A program made the position numbers and the translations under genes. Positions 10,795-21,806 of a stretch of DNA of 64,000 nt are shown here, piece after piece (within the stretch, counting starts at the first letter, position 1; each line of letters begins with the position of its first letter). Origin of the DNA: Paragyromitra xinjiangensis (taxonomy: Eukaryota; Ascomycota; Pezizomycetes; Pezizales; Discinaceae); assembly GCA_038503065.1 (NCBI GenBank), contig JBCAMK010000010.1, forward strand, positions 124,001-188,000. Direction: 5' to 3'. The notes below the pieces were generated by a model. It made no database searches. It worked only from the letters and a program-made list of their open reading frames with translations, and was not told where the DNA came from.

Positions 10795-13264
10795 ATGAGT
10801 AACCTCGAGTTACCACCCCCAGTAGTATCGCGAAATCAATCACAATCTTCGAGGAGATCTGCTGGCTTAGTTCATCAGACTGCCGCCGCCCTAACTCCGC
10901 CAGTCGGGATAGCAGCTTCGGCCGATATAGCCAGTACTCATGAAATGGCCGTAGACCCTCCCGATGATACCACTGCTGGGGGCGGTGAAGATCATGGTTC
11001 TTTGAGGCCGGGATCCTACCTCGACTATGTTGAATACGTTGCGAAGGGTTCACCAGTGAGTGTATTTGCGATTAGCCTTCTGTTCAAAACTTGAATAATT
11101 AGGACTAACTGTTGGACTAAATTGGGGTGGGCAGATCCTAGATCTTAGATCCGTTGGCTGCAAGGAACCTAATAAGATAGATGTCATAGTCCTCGATATT
11201 CGGAAAGATGGAACCTGTTTGACCCCCAAGTGCTTTGGAAAAACCGAGTCAATATCCAAATACTTGAAGTCGGCGTCCAAATCTCTTGAACCTCCTTCGG
11301 ACAGCGACATAGAAGGTCTTATTCATCTACCCTCTACCCTTGGAAGGTTTTTGGAGGAGTCAAAATCCCCAGATATCATCGTGCGACTAGTCCTTGTTGA
11401 AGATTTGTCACCAGCCACGGTCGAAGTTTTGGGATCCGCATTGAACCTCAATCCAGGTTTTTTTTCTGAGCATCTCCTTGGCGCGCAGATTGACTTGAAA
11501 GGTGATAAAAAGTGTATAGGGAAGGTGGTCGATTGCATGAAGCTTACGGACCACTTTTCTTGGTTGTGGAAGAGGGGAATGCTGCTAAATTTTGGGAAAT
11601 TCAAGCCTGAGGAATCCAAGCCTTCGCACGGGGCGTGTGCCAATATTCTCCGACCGCGCACGTTAGTTAATCCTCGGCTTACGTCCAAGGACAGTCTTCA
11701 GACTATATTCGGGCACTGTCTTCAGACTACGGCTGAGCGCGGTCCTCAGACTACGGCTGAGCACGGTTTTTGGGCTATGGTTGAGCGCAATTATCAGGTT
11801 ATGGAAAAGTTAACTACAAAATTGTTGGTTATGGAAGGGTTGGTTATAATCAAGAGGGTTACGACCGGTCTCGAAATCGACTTAGGTATAGCAGGCGAAA
11901 GGATGAGTTTCCATAGTAAAGATGATGGCCACTGTCTAACTGGTATGTTTTTTCGTGGTCAGGTTAATGGTAGTTTACTGAGGGGTGCTTAATGTTTCTG
12001 TACAGGAATATTTTTATTCGATCACCCAAGAGATGTACACAGCCACACCTTGGGTGGAAACTCCCATAAATATATTACCTCTGCTCGTGGTCGCTCGGGG
12101 ATGAATAGGGTTTTGTCGTTTCAAGAGTTTACCCGTTCCCCCCGGCCGAAAGAAAACTCCTTAGGGTCGGACCCAAGTACCCGAAACTGGTTTGTCACCC
12201 ACCTCACTAATACAATGGATGGGGGTGGGGAGGAAGGTTGCACCTGTGGTAGTCCTATGGATGTAAGAGATATTCGAAGCTTGTTACATCCGATCCTACA
12301 CTGTATACTCTACGACTGGTGGTATACTCTTGAAGCGATCGAAAAGTTTCTCGATGAAACTGACACAAATTCGACGAAAAGTGGGGGACCCCGAGACCAG
12401 CTGAAAATGGTAAAAATATACGGAGATTTGAGAAAGGTGCTCGTTGAAGGTAGTGAAGACATTAGGGCTGTGGTGGAGACTTTCGGCGAAAAAGCATCCG
12501 GTGAAAAAGCGCCTAGTGAGAAAATATTTGGTGGATTGAAGAACGAGCCCCAATACCTTTTGAATCGTATTGAAAACTTAAAAGATCGTATGGAAAAGTT
12601 CTCTAATGCTCTCGTGTCGACAATGTCCATCCTCGAAAGCAAAAAGGCTATTTCGGAGGCAGAAAGCATATCTAGGCTCACTGAATTGGCTTTTTTCTTC
12701 ATCCCTCTAAGCTTTGCAACTTCGGTTTTCGGCATGCAAATCGAAGTACGTTTTCTGGACACTTTCACAAACTCCGATCGGAAGCTAATCTGTCTATTCT
12801 ACATGTAGGGTTGGAGCGAAAACTATAGACCATATATGTGGCCGTTGGTTTCCGGGCTTCTAGTTCTTGGAGTGTACGCGCTCCGATACGCTGTTCATCA
12901 CGTGCGTCATAAGTGGTCTTATGTGATGACTCCTGAGTGCGAGGAGACTCCAATAGTTCTGCTCCCGAAGTTCACGCAGAGGAACTCCGAAATCCGCCAG
13001 ATGCATCGCGAAGGGGTTGTACCTAAGTTCTCGAAAATGGCTTGGTTTATTGATTGGTACGGGTTCAAGATCTCCTTGGTAGTATCGGTGGTGGTGCCAA
13101 TAGCAGTGGTTTGGGGAGTGCTTTCTTCAAGTAAGGCGAAGATTATAGTTACCGTTGTACTTCCATTCTACTTGCTTGTGGTGTTGATTGGCCTTATATG
13201 GTTTAGAACCAAGGCTCGTCGTGCCTCACTGCCGGGCCGGGGTCGTGTTCTTGGAGAGGGCTAA
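10795..13264 (+). CDS. CorA-like membrane transport protein, four exons
   Basis: Exons 10795-11055, 11135-11942, 12006-12745 and 12809-13264 join with matching phases into 754 codons. Introns begin GTGAGT, GTATGT and GTACGT. The N-terminal two thirds is a soluble region opening with a proline/serine-rich leader and a SYLDYVEYV helix. A long helical segment near residues 520-600 is followed by LAFFFIPLSFATSVFGMQI, which fits the CorA Mg2+ transporter stalk, first membrane helix and the GMN-type signature, here GMQ. Exon 4 adds a second helix (LVSGLLVLGVYAL) and two further hydrophobic segments (about residues 680-735). CorA proteins are pentameric divalent-cation channels. The altered GMQ signature, common in divergent fungal CorA-like proteins, leaves ion specificity open. 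A degenerate 8-residue repeat lies in exon 2. Confidence 0.75.
11694..11789 (+). repeat. Degenerate 24-bp tandem repeat inside the CorA-like gene
   Basis: Four 24-bp units, best seen as GTCTTCAGACTACGGCTGAG at 11718 and GTCCTCAGACTACGGCTGAG at 11742, encode 8-residue periods (LQTIFGHC, LQTTAERG, QTTAEHGF and so on). The period persists more faintly downstream to about 11840. The unit length keeps the reading frame. Confidence 0.75.
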
Positions 13265-14070
13265 GGAGGCTTATGTAGACCTCTCGTTATCTACTCTATT
13301 TTAAGTAGTTAAAAGGGTTAGGATAGTCGATCTCGGTCTGAATTAGCTTCATTCGCTGGAATTTGGCCAATGGCTTTAAATTTCTTTTAAGAGCACGATG
13401 CATATGCAACGGCAGGGATTTTATAATTTTATGTTTACCTATAGCTAGGTATGGTGCACGCATGCGCAGGTCTTAAACTGGACCACTACATTCCGCCCGA
13501 TATTTCAACCCTGTGAAAAGTACAGTTGCGTCCAACAAGTTCTTGCGGTTTTTGAGATACCATGATGCAACGAGGCACTACGAGCCCATAGTATAATGCC
13601 CCCTCCCACAACTGAATCTTAATCACACTAGTACAATAAAGGACATACTTTTAACGCTTTAAGCAATAACGACGAAACATGATGCTTTATTTTTGTTGAA
13701 TAGTAAATGTTTTCATTGAGTGGTTCATGGCATCTTGTTGCATCATGGCACTTCAAAAACCGCAAGAACTTGTTGGACGCAACTGTACAGTGTGGAACAT
13801 TTCAAAGAATACTGAGCTTATGATCAAATATACGCAGAGTGGTTTCACTCCAAACATAATTTTTAAAGCTAGATTTGGATATTAACACTATGTAGTGTAA
13901 AGTCTATCTTCAACTAACCCCTTCTTCAGGAACATCAGGGGTTGAGATATTCAAGTTGGAGATTTCTTCCCAAAATTTGGTGAGGCTCCAGCCAAGAATT
14001 GTAAGACAAGGACGTTCCATAGCCAAATTTGATTGGTCCAGTTTTATCCGTGTGTGCATCATATTAGATA
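13265..14070. other. Intergenic region containing one TIR element
   Basis: Apart from the element at 13521-13787, I see no gene. The 3' end of the CorA-like transcript presumably lies in the first few hundred bases. Confidence 0.5.
13521..13787. mobile_element. Tc1/mariner-like MITE with TACAGTTGCGTCC termini
   Basis: Inverted repeats begin TACAGTTGCGTCCAACAAGT and extend about 36 bp perfectly, then roughly 20 bp with mismatches (CCATGATGCAAC appears in both arms). The 267-bp unit has TA at its tips and no coding frame. The TACAGT end is shared with the cluster at 58.9-60.1 kb. Confidence 0.85.
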
Positions 14071-14193
14071 ACGTACTATACGGTGATACCGCTCACGACA
14101 GGGATTCCGCTCAGTGCGGCTCTGCGTGGCAACCGCTATTGCAACAACAAAAAATCCCTGATACCGACTCTACAGCAAGCTACCCCCCCCCAA

Positions 14194-17100
14194 CTAAGTA
14201 CTATGTACATTATTACCCATATATCTATCATTTTGGGCCTTTTCCCAAGCTCTATTAACCCTCTTTCGGCTGGGGGGGGGTGGGGGAGTGCTAAAGTCAT
14301 CGATATGGGCCCACTCCTCCTCAACCGCTTCCACCTCAACCACGGGTCCCACCACCACCCCTGATACAGAATCTAGTGTATGTACAGTTACTTCATTAAA
14401 TATTTGCACAGTTTTTTTACCCTTACCCCGGCCACTTTTAGGTGGCAGGGGCCCATCCTTAGCTTGTAATTCCTTTAGTTTTTTTTTCTCTTCCCTAGCA
14501 GCTACCTTAGCCGCTTTCTCGGCATCAGCAGCCTCTCTAGCCTCCCTGAGCTTTATAACCTCTTCAGTAGTAATTACCCTTGCTTTACTTAGCTGTTTCC
14601 GGTCGCTAGTACTGGTTTGGGCCGCTTTTTTAGCCACACATTGGCGGAATTTTTCATGTATATGATCGCCAATCTCTTTTTCGGTAATAGACTGTTGTAG
14701 GCCCTTGTCTAGCTGCTGGATTAAGGTCCGCAATTTGCAAGCACTAGCTGTAGTACCCTTGATGAGGGTCAGTGCTTGTTTGGTAGTGGATCTAGCCATG
14801 CGGGTAGTGCGGGAGGTGGTGGGTCCTGATACCGCAAAAGCGGGTTTTTTTTGCGGGGATCCATTAGGTTGTAACACCTCAGGCTGGCGAGGGTTAAAGG
14901 GAACTATGCCCGCTTTTTTCCATGCAGCTAGGATATTGGGCTTAGTGTATGCCTGCTTTCTAGCCTCGAATAGGTACCTGCATGCTAATTAATAACGGTC
15001 AAAGGTACCTGCAGCTGGGAACTATACTTACTTCAGAAATGTACCTTTATTAATGCCTGTATCCCCGCCACTAGCTTCCATTTCCTCATCTAAAACATTA
15101 CTATAATGTTTTTGGAGCGGACTAAACAGACCCACATCCAGGGGCTGCAGGAGATGAGTTGAATGCGGGGGTAGACAAAAGGGTACTATCTTATGGTTTA
15201 GGCAATAGTCAAAAAACTCCCATGTAATATGTGACACATGCCCATCCATAATAAGAAGCCGCCAGTTATCCCCAGCTCTGTAAACTAAATTAGTACAAAA
15301 AAACGCGGCGGTATAGGAGGCTAACTTACATCCCAGCGGTATGGGGCTCAAAATTTTTAGTGAGCCATTCCATACCTAAGAAGGTATCAGTCCACCCTTT
15401 AGGAGAGTAACTGTAAGACCGGTACTTCACACCACTACTGAATTCTAAGCGAAGCTTTAGATAGCTCTCTAGACTCTGTAACTCGACCGGCTACTATCCG
15501 TAGCACAATACCCGAGCGCACGTCCTGACAACTTCTTATGAACCGCACAAAGGCAACGATAGTTTAAGCGAGATAAGGGTCGGGACTGTTCCGTTGAAAG
15601 AACTTTCTCAATAGGAAGGACACGAGTGTTGAAGCGCGAAGCTATGCTAAACAACTCGATACAATGGAGAATTTATCACGGAACAAAGTATGTTGGTAAC
15701 AAAATAATATTGATAAGCGCTCGTTAACCGCCGATGATGATCATTCGAATTGACGTCCAACGTCAAAGAGTATTTATATCCCGTCCTCTTTACTACTGTG
15801 TGTTCTTTGTAGCTTGGGTCGACGGACTAAACTATCTACTATTACAAATTGAACTAACTCGCTTATCCATTTATCCGACATCCTATCGAAATATCTCCAA
15901 CTTCCGACGCTTACCTCGTTCAGTAATCCTCAGATCGCCTCGGTTCGACGTGGCGATGATACGGTTGCGACGGTTGCGTTCGCCCGATCGAGTAGGTGGT
16001 TACACGATATCGTTTTGTTGCGACAGCTGGTGTTTGGAGCCCGTAGCGTGGGCAGGAGACCTCGATGACTAATCCGAATAGCCCACGTGACTCGGCGCCC
16101 CAAGTTGCCCTATGAAGACCTCTCATACATACCCTCCGGGTCACGTTCCGCGGGAAGGGCGCCGTTGACGACCAAAGGGTTACTTTTAGTCTCCGGGACG
16201 CGGATATTTTGCGGGTGTCCCCCCTTCTCGATCCAGCGCTGCCAGCAGCGCAAGCGAAGGCAGGGTAACGGCCGGGTAACCGGGGAAGGCAGGGTAACTG
16301 CCTGGGAATAGGCTGGGAAGGCCAATATCACAACAGGCAGCCACAGAGGGGTCCAACGAAGACGGGAAGGTGACCAAATGGAAGGTAGGGTAACTCCCTA
16401 CGTAGGTAGGGTAACAGGGAGACCACTGCACGCCTATAGCCATAGGTATAACAGTAACTAAAGGTAGCCACATCTCGTTTTGTTACCCCTGCATACCATC
16501 CCTTGTAGTGGCCGGCACCCTGGTTAATGACCATTGGCGGGGGAGCCACACCGGCGGCTGATACACTTTCAATAACTGTAACCCATGTGCGATTGCCGCT
16601 ATGTGTAAGTCGTGGATTTTTGCGTCCTTTTCTGCAAATAACCTTTACCCTAGCAGCTACACCCATCATAAATCCTTTTTCGTCCATATTGTATGTATCT
16701 TTTGGAAGTATGTTATACATTTGTATAACTTTGCGGAGCTAGAGATGTAATTAGCGGGGGTCCCGCAGCGGACTAGTAATGGAGCGGGCATACCTTGTCA
16801 AAATAGTCTTTTATTGTTGCCGGGTTGTCAGCCCATGCCCGCTGTCGCTCTAACCGCATGGTAAATTTTGCAGCTAGCTCAGGGTTGCGGTCTAAAAACC
16901 GCTCTAGCCAATGCTTGCCTAATTTGCGGCCAATCTGCCGCTTTTTAACTAGGTATGCGGCCATCTCCCTTACTAGATCCATTCTTAAAGGAAAACCCCA
17001 GTCATCCATGCGCTCACACCATGCCACAATTGACTTTTCTTCATGCTCTGAGAGTAGCTGTTGTTGGCGATGGCTTTCTCGGCGGTTTTGCGCCCCATTT

Positions 17101-17279
17101 AGGCGGTCTCTTAGTGTGGTCCAAGGTATCCCAAATTTTTCTGCAGAAGCTCTCATAGAAGGTTCTTCCGCATCTTGGTAATCGATAATAGCTAGCTGAA
17201 TATATTTTTCGCGTTCCTCCTGCTGTCTACCCTTTAGGCGAGGCATATCGATGGGTGTTGACTCTACTACACCCCGCAA
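14194..17279 (-). pseudogene. Pogo/Fot1-like transposase, four exons, interrupted by an insertion
   Basis: Exons are 17279-16794, 16738-15330 (containing the insert 15413-16452), 15277-15032 and 14977-14194. Introns of 55, 52 and 54 bp start GTATGC, GTAAGT and GTAAGT. Removing the insert and one copy of its 7-bp duplication keeps every phase and gives 625 codons (614 if translation starts at the second Met, 17246). Exon 1 holds a psq-type helix-turn-helix (ASAEKFGIPWTTLRDRL) and a CENP-B/Tc5-type DNA-binding region. The DDE_1 catalytic aspartates sit in YNMDEKGF, LLIMDGHVSH and HLLQPLDVGLF, all present. The C-terminus is a charged coiled coil ending in a proline-rich tail. I see no internal stop, so the gene looks intact apart from the insertion, which separates FSY from SPKGWTD. 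Confidence 0.88.
15413..16452. mobile_element. 1,040-bp insertion in the transposase gene, non-autonomous element
   Basis: The insert lies between direct copies of AGTAACT (15406-15412 and 16453-16459) and splits a codon run that is otherwise conserved, so it is a later insertion. It encodes no recognisable protein. Its ends are weakly inverted (ACTGTAAGACC on the left, ACTGTTATACC inverted on the right, overlapping the duplication). Five copies of GGGTAAC cluster at 16263, 16274, 16292, 16388 and 16409. Subterminal short repeats and a 7-8-bp duplication would suit a hAT-like element, but the ends do not prove it. A TA-type duplication with longer ends is the alternative. Confidence 0.7.
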
Positions 17280-17370
17280 TCACCCCCTCTCTACAGTGGG
17301 CGAGATTTTTTTCGCTTGGCGCCGAGCCGAGCGGAATCCCTGTCGTGAGCGGTATCACCGTAAAATACGT

Positions 17371-17934
17371 TAGATAGTAAAAAAAAGCCCTGGGCCCTGA
17401 GCCCTATCTCCAATCCACGGGTTTGGCATATTGCATTGCGCGTTTTCACAAAGTCATATTATGTACCTACATGTAGTTGCTGATTTCGTAGCTGGCGGAA
17501 ATTTGTGATACGATTAGTTGAAAAAAAATAGCCGCCTCAACTGAATTCAGTAGTAAACCTATCTCGTAGATGCTACTAACTAATATACTAGAATTCATTG
17601 CATTAGCCGAAATCCAAAGGTCCATTACTCACTTCATTTAGTCTAATAGTTTACTTGCTCTACTGTCAAATAACACCCACAAATCCCAGTCTTCAACTTC
17701 GTAAAAAATTAATTACCCACCAATGACAAATCTTTTTCAAGATGACCATCACTTTCCGTCTAACTTGGAATTAGCAAAACCACTAAGTTAAGATTCTTTC
17801 AAGCTGGCACCAGGCGCAGCCCTCTTGCTATTCTTTGACTTTCCCTTAAAAGGAGGCATCCTCCAATTCCCATTTCATTATCTATCCACCGTCAAATCCG
17901 AAAGACTTACAAAACCTAAACGCAAAAGCCCAGA
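17371..17934. other. Upstream region of the proline-rich gene
   Basis: AT-rich sequence between the transposon end and the next gene. No frame or repeat is supported. It presumably includes the promoter of the gene at 17935. Confidence 0.4.
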
Positions 17935-18714
17935 ATGTCTGATAGATCTTCTCCTAGCCCTCCACATGGGTCAAACAGCTACTCGGAACATATCCCACCA
18001 CCAGCTCGAGTGCCGCCTTCTGCTTTTAACACTTGCCCTATCCCCCGTCCTACTAGCTCGGTGTACTCTGAGTACGTGCCACCATATCTGGACCCCCAAC
18101 GTTCCGACAGGGTGCCACCACTGTCAGGCCCATCTCTTAATAACGCCCCTCAACGCTCCGCTACGGCCACGGGTGACTCTTCTACTAACCTAGTGCCTCC
18201 AGTGATTCGTGGCAGGAACCAGCCATTCCCCCCACCTGTCGGTCGACAGTATCCGGTTGCTCCACCTGTGCAATACCAGACACCATCCGCTCCTACTGAG
18301 TCACCTATTCCCGGTCTCCCTCCTCTTCCCGATATCCTCCCGCCCCGCAGACGGATCGAGTGTGGCCGCGGTATTGTAAGATCTGCTACAACTGGAGGGG
18401 ATCTTCGGAGAAGAGCAGATAATATGTATTTTGACCACGTTCTCGGTGAGTGGCGTCCTATTCCTTCCAGCACTCAAATGGGTGTTCCCGGGGAAAGCTG
18501 GGATGATAAAAAAGAGGATACTGAAGGAGATGAGGATTCCGCGAAAAAGAGAAGGAAAGAAAAGTTGAAGAAACTCGGGAGGGGCTTTGCCCAGGTAGTG
18601 AAAGATTTAGCAAACCCTCAAGATAAGAAAGATAGAGACGATGAGGAGAGGAGAGCTAATTTGCTGGAGTCAATTTCAGCACCCCTTGGTACATCTAGAC
18701 ATGGTAGGCGTTGA
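17935..18714 (+). CDS. Proline-rich hypothetical protein, 259 residues
   Basis: A single open frame starts at ATG 17935. Residues 1-135 are disordered and rich in proline and serine, with repeated tyrosine-containing motifs (SEHIPPPARVPP, SEYVPPYLD, VAPPVQYQTP). A short central block (FDHVLGEWRPIP) might be folded. The last third is highly charged (KKEDTEGDEDSAKKRRKEKL) and could be a helix or nuclear targeting region; the protein ends in TSRHGRR. There is no signal peptide or membrane segment, and I do not recognise the family. Its length, codon composition and uninterrupted frame beside AT-rich flanks support a real gene. The pogo-type transposon ends 565 bp upstream. Confidence 0.6.
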   Translation: MSDRSSPSPPHGSNSYSEHIPPPARVPPSAFNTCPIPRPTSSVYSEYVPPYLDPQRSDRVPPLSGPSLNNAPQRSATATGDSSTNLVPPVIRGRNQPFPPPVGRQYPVAPPVQYQTPSAPTESPIPGLPPLPDILPPRRRIECGRGIVRSATTGGDLRRRADNMYFDHVLGEWRPIPSSTQMGVPGESWDDKKEDTEGDEDSAKKRRKEKLKKLGRGFAQVVKDLANPQDKKDRDDEERRANLLESISAPLGTSRHGRR

Positions 18715-20002
18715 AGGGAGAGGAGGTTGGAAGGTTTGGACCGCGGTCGCCTAAAGAGGGGCGTTTCGGTTGTATGCGCGTGCATGGTGTGGTAATGTTA
18801 ACAATACGCAGTGATCACTTGCCTACTTTTCCTTTCAATATCTTTATGCATCTGTCTTTCTTTCTTTGGTTAATTTGAAAGAAACTTACACACTCATAGA
18901 TTCAAAACACTGCAGCGAGCGTGAGGTTAGTACAAGTGCTTCTAGTGAAACTCCATCGTCTATTGTATCGCGCAATCTAAAACCCTAGCTCTAATGGCAC
19001 AGAAGACTGACACTGATTATTTTTTTTTCTGTAGTAGTATAAATACCGATTTCAATAAAATCTGAAATTTCGACCTTATTCGCAGCTGACAATTTTTTTT
19101 TAGAATATTATACAAGTATACTTGACACATCTGGCCAAATAACACTTTTAAGTACAGTACAGGTGCTGTTGACTGCTAACGTACTAGCCTCAGCGTTTAT
19201 CACAGCAATTACCGTTGCAAACCTCACAATAACCTAAGTCTAACTTCGTAATTTATCTCTCACTCTGTTATATCTTATATTATAAGCTTATGGAAAGAAT
19301 GTTCGACTGCTAATCTTACTCGCGTATCAACCAATATTTAGATAAATCAAAGATGGATCCATAGAATAAAGAGTTATTAGATTCAAGACTCGCAAAGTTA
19401 CACAATTAAAAAAGATAGGTAAAATCCTGATCTCACAACTAACCAGTGGAAATTTTCCGGTGAGGAACAAATATACTGGATATATATCTTTAATGTGACA
19501 GGTAAGCAAATTTAAAGATGAGGATGACAGAAGGTGTATTTTAAACTATATGGTGGGAACTAATCCATAGGGGCGAGCATCAGGATTAATCTCTCGACTC
19601 CCCCCGATAAAGGATTCGGGTACCACGTAGCTTTTCCGGGCGAGTGAGCATGAGTGTAAACGATAAATTATAATACCAGCTATTAGGAGCAGACATAGTA
19701 GAGACCGATACAACAAATTTAATTTATACAGGAAGTACTTTTAAAAATGTATATACTCATATCCAACGTTTTTACTACCCTTTCCTTTGGCCGCATAGTA
19801 ATTTCGCTATTCCATCTAACGCCCTTGACTATTCCCATCATCGATACCCTAATTTTTCTCCCTCAAAAATTAAGCAATCTTCTGGAAACCCTTGTTTTAC
19901 TCCAATACCAGAATGCGGGTGGAATATCCGTTCCAGGGTATCCACTCCACGCAGAGCCATCCCAATCTGCAACCAACCAACCCACTAAGCTAGCTAGAAC
20001 TT
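18715..20002. other. AT-rich intergenic region
   Basis: No gene is supported. A plus-strand frame at 19747-20235 overlaps the antisense of the next gene and is read as its shadow. Poly-T tracts near 19020 and 19093 are the only notable composition. Confidence 0.45.
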
Positions 20003-20956
20003 TCAAGCCTGTATCGTATCATCGCTATCCTCACCATCCCCACTCTCGTAATCTTCATCTCCATCGCTGCCATATCCATTACCCCCATCCTCAGTATCAG
20101 CCTCGTAGCCATCCAGTAAAGCTTCAAGCTTCACTAACCTTTCATCCCAACCAGCGCCCCTGGAGGTGCCCCTGCCGTAGCCCAGAGGAACTCCACCACC
20201 ACCACTCCCCGAAGCCCGCATATCACCTCTACTAGAAACTTGGCCTACCACATGCTGCAGCTGTGTTCGAGCCATTCGGGAAAGTCTTATAGACTGAGAA
20301 AGATTATCGAAATAAAACACCATACACATCGGAGGATCACAGATGAAATCTGGGCAGGCGAGAAGGATAAACGTATGACCAGGATAACAGATATGGCTCT
20401 TAACTTCGCAGAAAGGGTTACCGCAACTCTTATACTGCATGTTTTCATCAAGAGCAGGACAGCTCTCAGCCAACCGGCGGAAGACGCGAGAGGGACCAGG
20501 TTTGCGAGGATAGTGAAATTTAGCTACCCCACCAAACGGAGCCCGTGTAGGAACCACATTGTATGGGTGACGACTCGCACCAGGTCCAACCGGTCTCTTC
20601 CCAACTTTGTTCAGACTACTACAAAGACTAGAACCTCCCACAAATTCGCTAACATCGCTACATTGGCGGCCGGACCTCGTGTGTTTGTTAACGTGAAGAT
20701 CCTCGATGGAATTGATAGGTTTTGTATTCAAGGCCAATCTACGGTCGTCGACATGTTGCACGTTTCCAGGGTTGCTTCGAGCGTTGCCACCGTTGGCAGT
20801 CCTGCATATCGACGTGTGCTGTGAGCCTTGGACTGCCCCACCAGATTTTTTTCTGGCAATAGAACTTACGAGGTCTAGACGGTTGAAGGTGTAGTCATCT
20901 AGATTTGATACCGCGGGTGCTCTAGCGTGACAGTAGATATTAGGCGGAGGGTCCAT
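20003..20956 (-). CDS. Uncharacterised protein with acidic tail; 5' end uncertain
   Basis: A continuous minus-strand frame of 332 codons runs from 21001, but that first codon is TTG. The first in-frame ATG is 20956 (MDPPPNIYC). Upstream residues LLLLRCLSLAASL look like a signal-peptide core, so either the true ATG is in an unseen 5' exon or the start has been lost. The middle contains paired cysteines (SCGNPFCEVKSHICY, then LACPDFICDPPMC). The C-terminus is strongly acidic (about residues 300-332, GSDGDEDYESGDGEDSDD). A GTAAGT inside the frame near 20870 may open an intron, so the exon structure is unsure. I could not assign a family; a secreted, disulphide-bonded protein is the best inference. 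Confidence 0.45.
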   Translation of the reverse strand: MDPPPNIYCHARAPAVSNLDDYTFNRLDLVSSIARKKSGGAVQGSQHTSICRTANGGNARSNPGNVQHVDDRRLALNTKPINSIEDLHVNKHTRSGRQCSDVSEFVGGSSLCSSLNKVGKRPVGPGASRHPYNVVPTRAPFGGVAKFHYPRKPGPSRVFRRLAESCPALDENMQYKSCGNPFCEVKSHICYPGHTFILLACPDFICDPPMCMVFYFDNLSQSIRLSRMARTQLQHVVGQVSSRGDMRASGSGGGGVPLGYGRGTSRGAGWDERLVKLEALLDGYEADTEDGGNGYGSDGDEDYESGDGEDSDDTIQA

Positions 20957-21000
20957 ATCGGTGATCGCAGTGAGACTTGCAGCGAGGGAGAGGCAACGCA

Positions 21001-21806
21001 AGAGGAGGAGAGGAGGAGAGGGGAGGTGGGGAGGTGGGGAACGACGACGGTTCTCGAATAGTGCAGCGCTTTCAAGGATCCACCTCTGACTATTGAATTA
21101 ATTTGAAATTTTAAGCATAACAAAACCTTCCCGTTTAAATACAGTAAGGCGCGGCATATCAGCAAATTACTTCTAGAGCTTCAGTGACGAAAAGTTAATA
21201 GAAAGATAACAAAACACCTCTCGTCTAGCCCTAACCCCGTTAAATTCCCGAGTGATAATGTATGATTCTATTCTCTCAAAATGCCTCGCCTTAAAACGAG
21301 GATATTTTGGCTACTGCGAATGGCCATAAAGCGCCACAGAACTAAACTTCACTAGAAATAACTAGAGGTGTCGCTGTAAAACTCGCATGCGTTCATCTTA
21401 GTGGAGGTAGAAAGCTGTTCCTAGGGTATATCAAGAAAATACGCGCTACTTTTGGTAAATAAAAACCCCATACATGCAAGTACTTTCCTAGTACTGATCT
21501 TAAAAACTCCCCTGGCTAGAATGCAATTGACAGACGAAAACAGACCTGCAACTACACTAACCGAGAAAACAAGAAAAGGATATAAGGTAACTGTACAATA
21601 CACAACACCCACCATGCACCCACCATGCCATTCACTCCCTCCACCTAGTCAAGGCCCATAAAGACATGAGTGACTAACATTATCACTAATCTTCAACAAA
21701 CATTACCGCTTGTTACAACCCAAAAAGAAGAAATCAACTCAGATATTAATACTTCGAATAACCCCTTCTATCCAGAGCCACCTCTCTAGATACATACCTC
21801 ACACGA
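21001..21806. other. Intergenic region, nothing supported
   Basis: Purine-rich repeats at 21001-21050 (AGGAGG and GGGGAGGTGGGG types) sit just upstream of the minus-strand gene and may be promoter sequence. The remainder shows no gene. Confidence 0.4.

Larger units (their letters stand above)
14071..17370 (-). mobile_element. Pogo/Fot1-type DNA transposon, with a nested insertion
   Basis: The 3,300-bp element is bounded by 42-bp inverted repeats with two mismatches (14071-14112 and 17329-17370), containing CGGTGATACCGCTCACGACA. TA dinucleotides flank it directly at 14069-14070 and 17371-17372, as expected for Tc1/mariner/pogo target duplication. It carries one transposase gene on the minus strand, split by a 1,040-bp insertion at 15413-16452. 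Without that insert the element would be about 2.25 kb, a normal size for autonomous Fot1/pogo elements. Confidence 0.92.

Noticed and set aside
14288..14665. Plus-strand ORF inside the transposon
   Set aside because: Antisense of the coiled-coil C-terminus of the transposase.
16263..16415. CRISPR-like array from the GGGTAAC repeats
   Set aside because: The repeat is 7 bp with irregular spacing in a eukaryotic transposable element; no array structure.
19747..20235. Plus-strand ORF of 162 codons
   Set aside because: Much of it is antisense to the gene at 20003-20956 and it has shadow-like composition (His/Pro/Tyr from the complementary codons).
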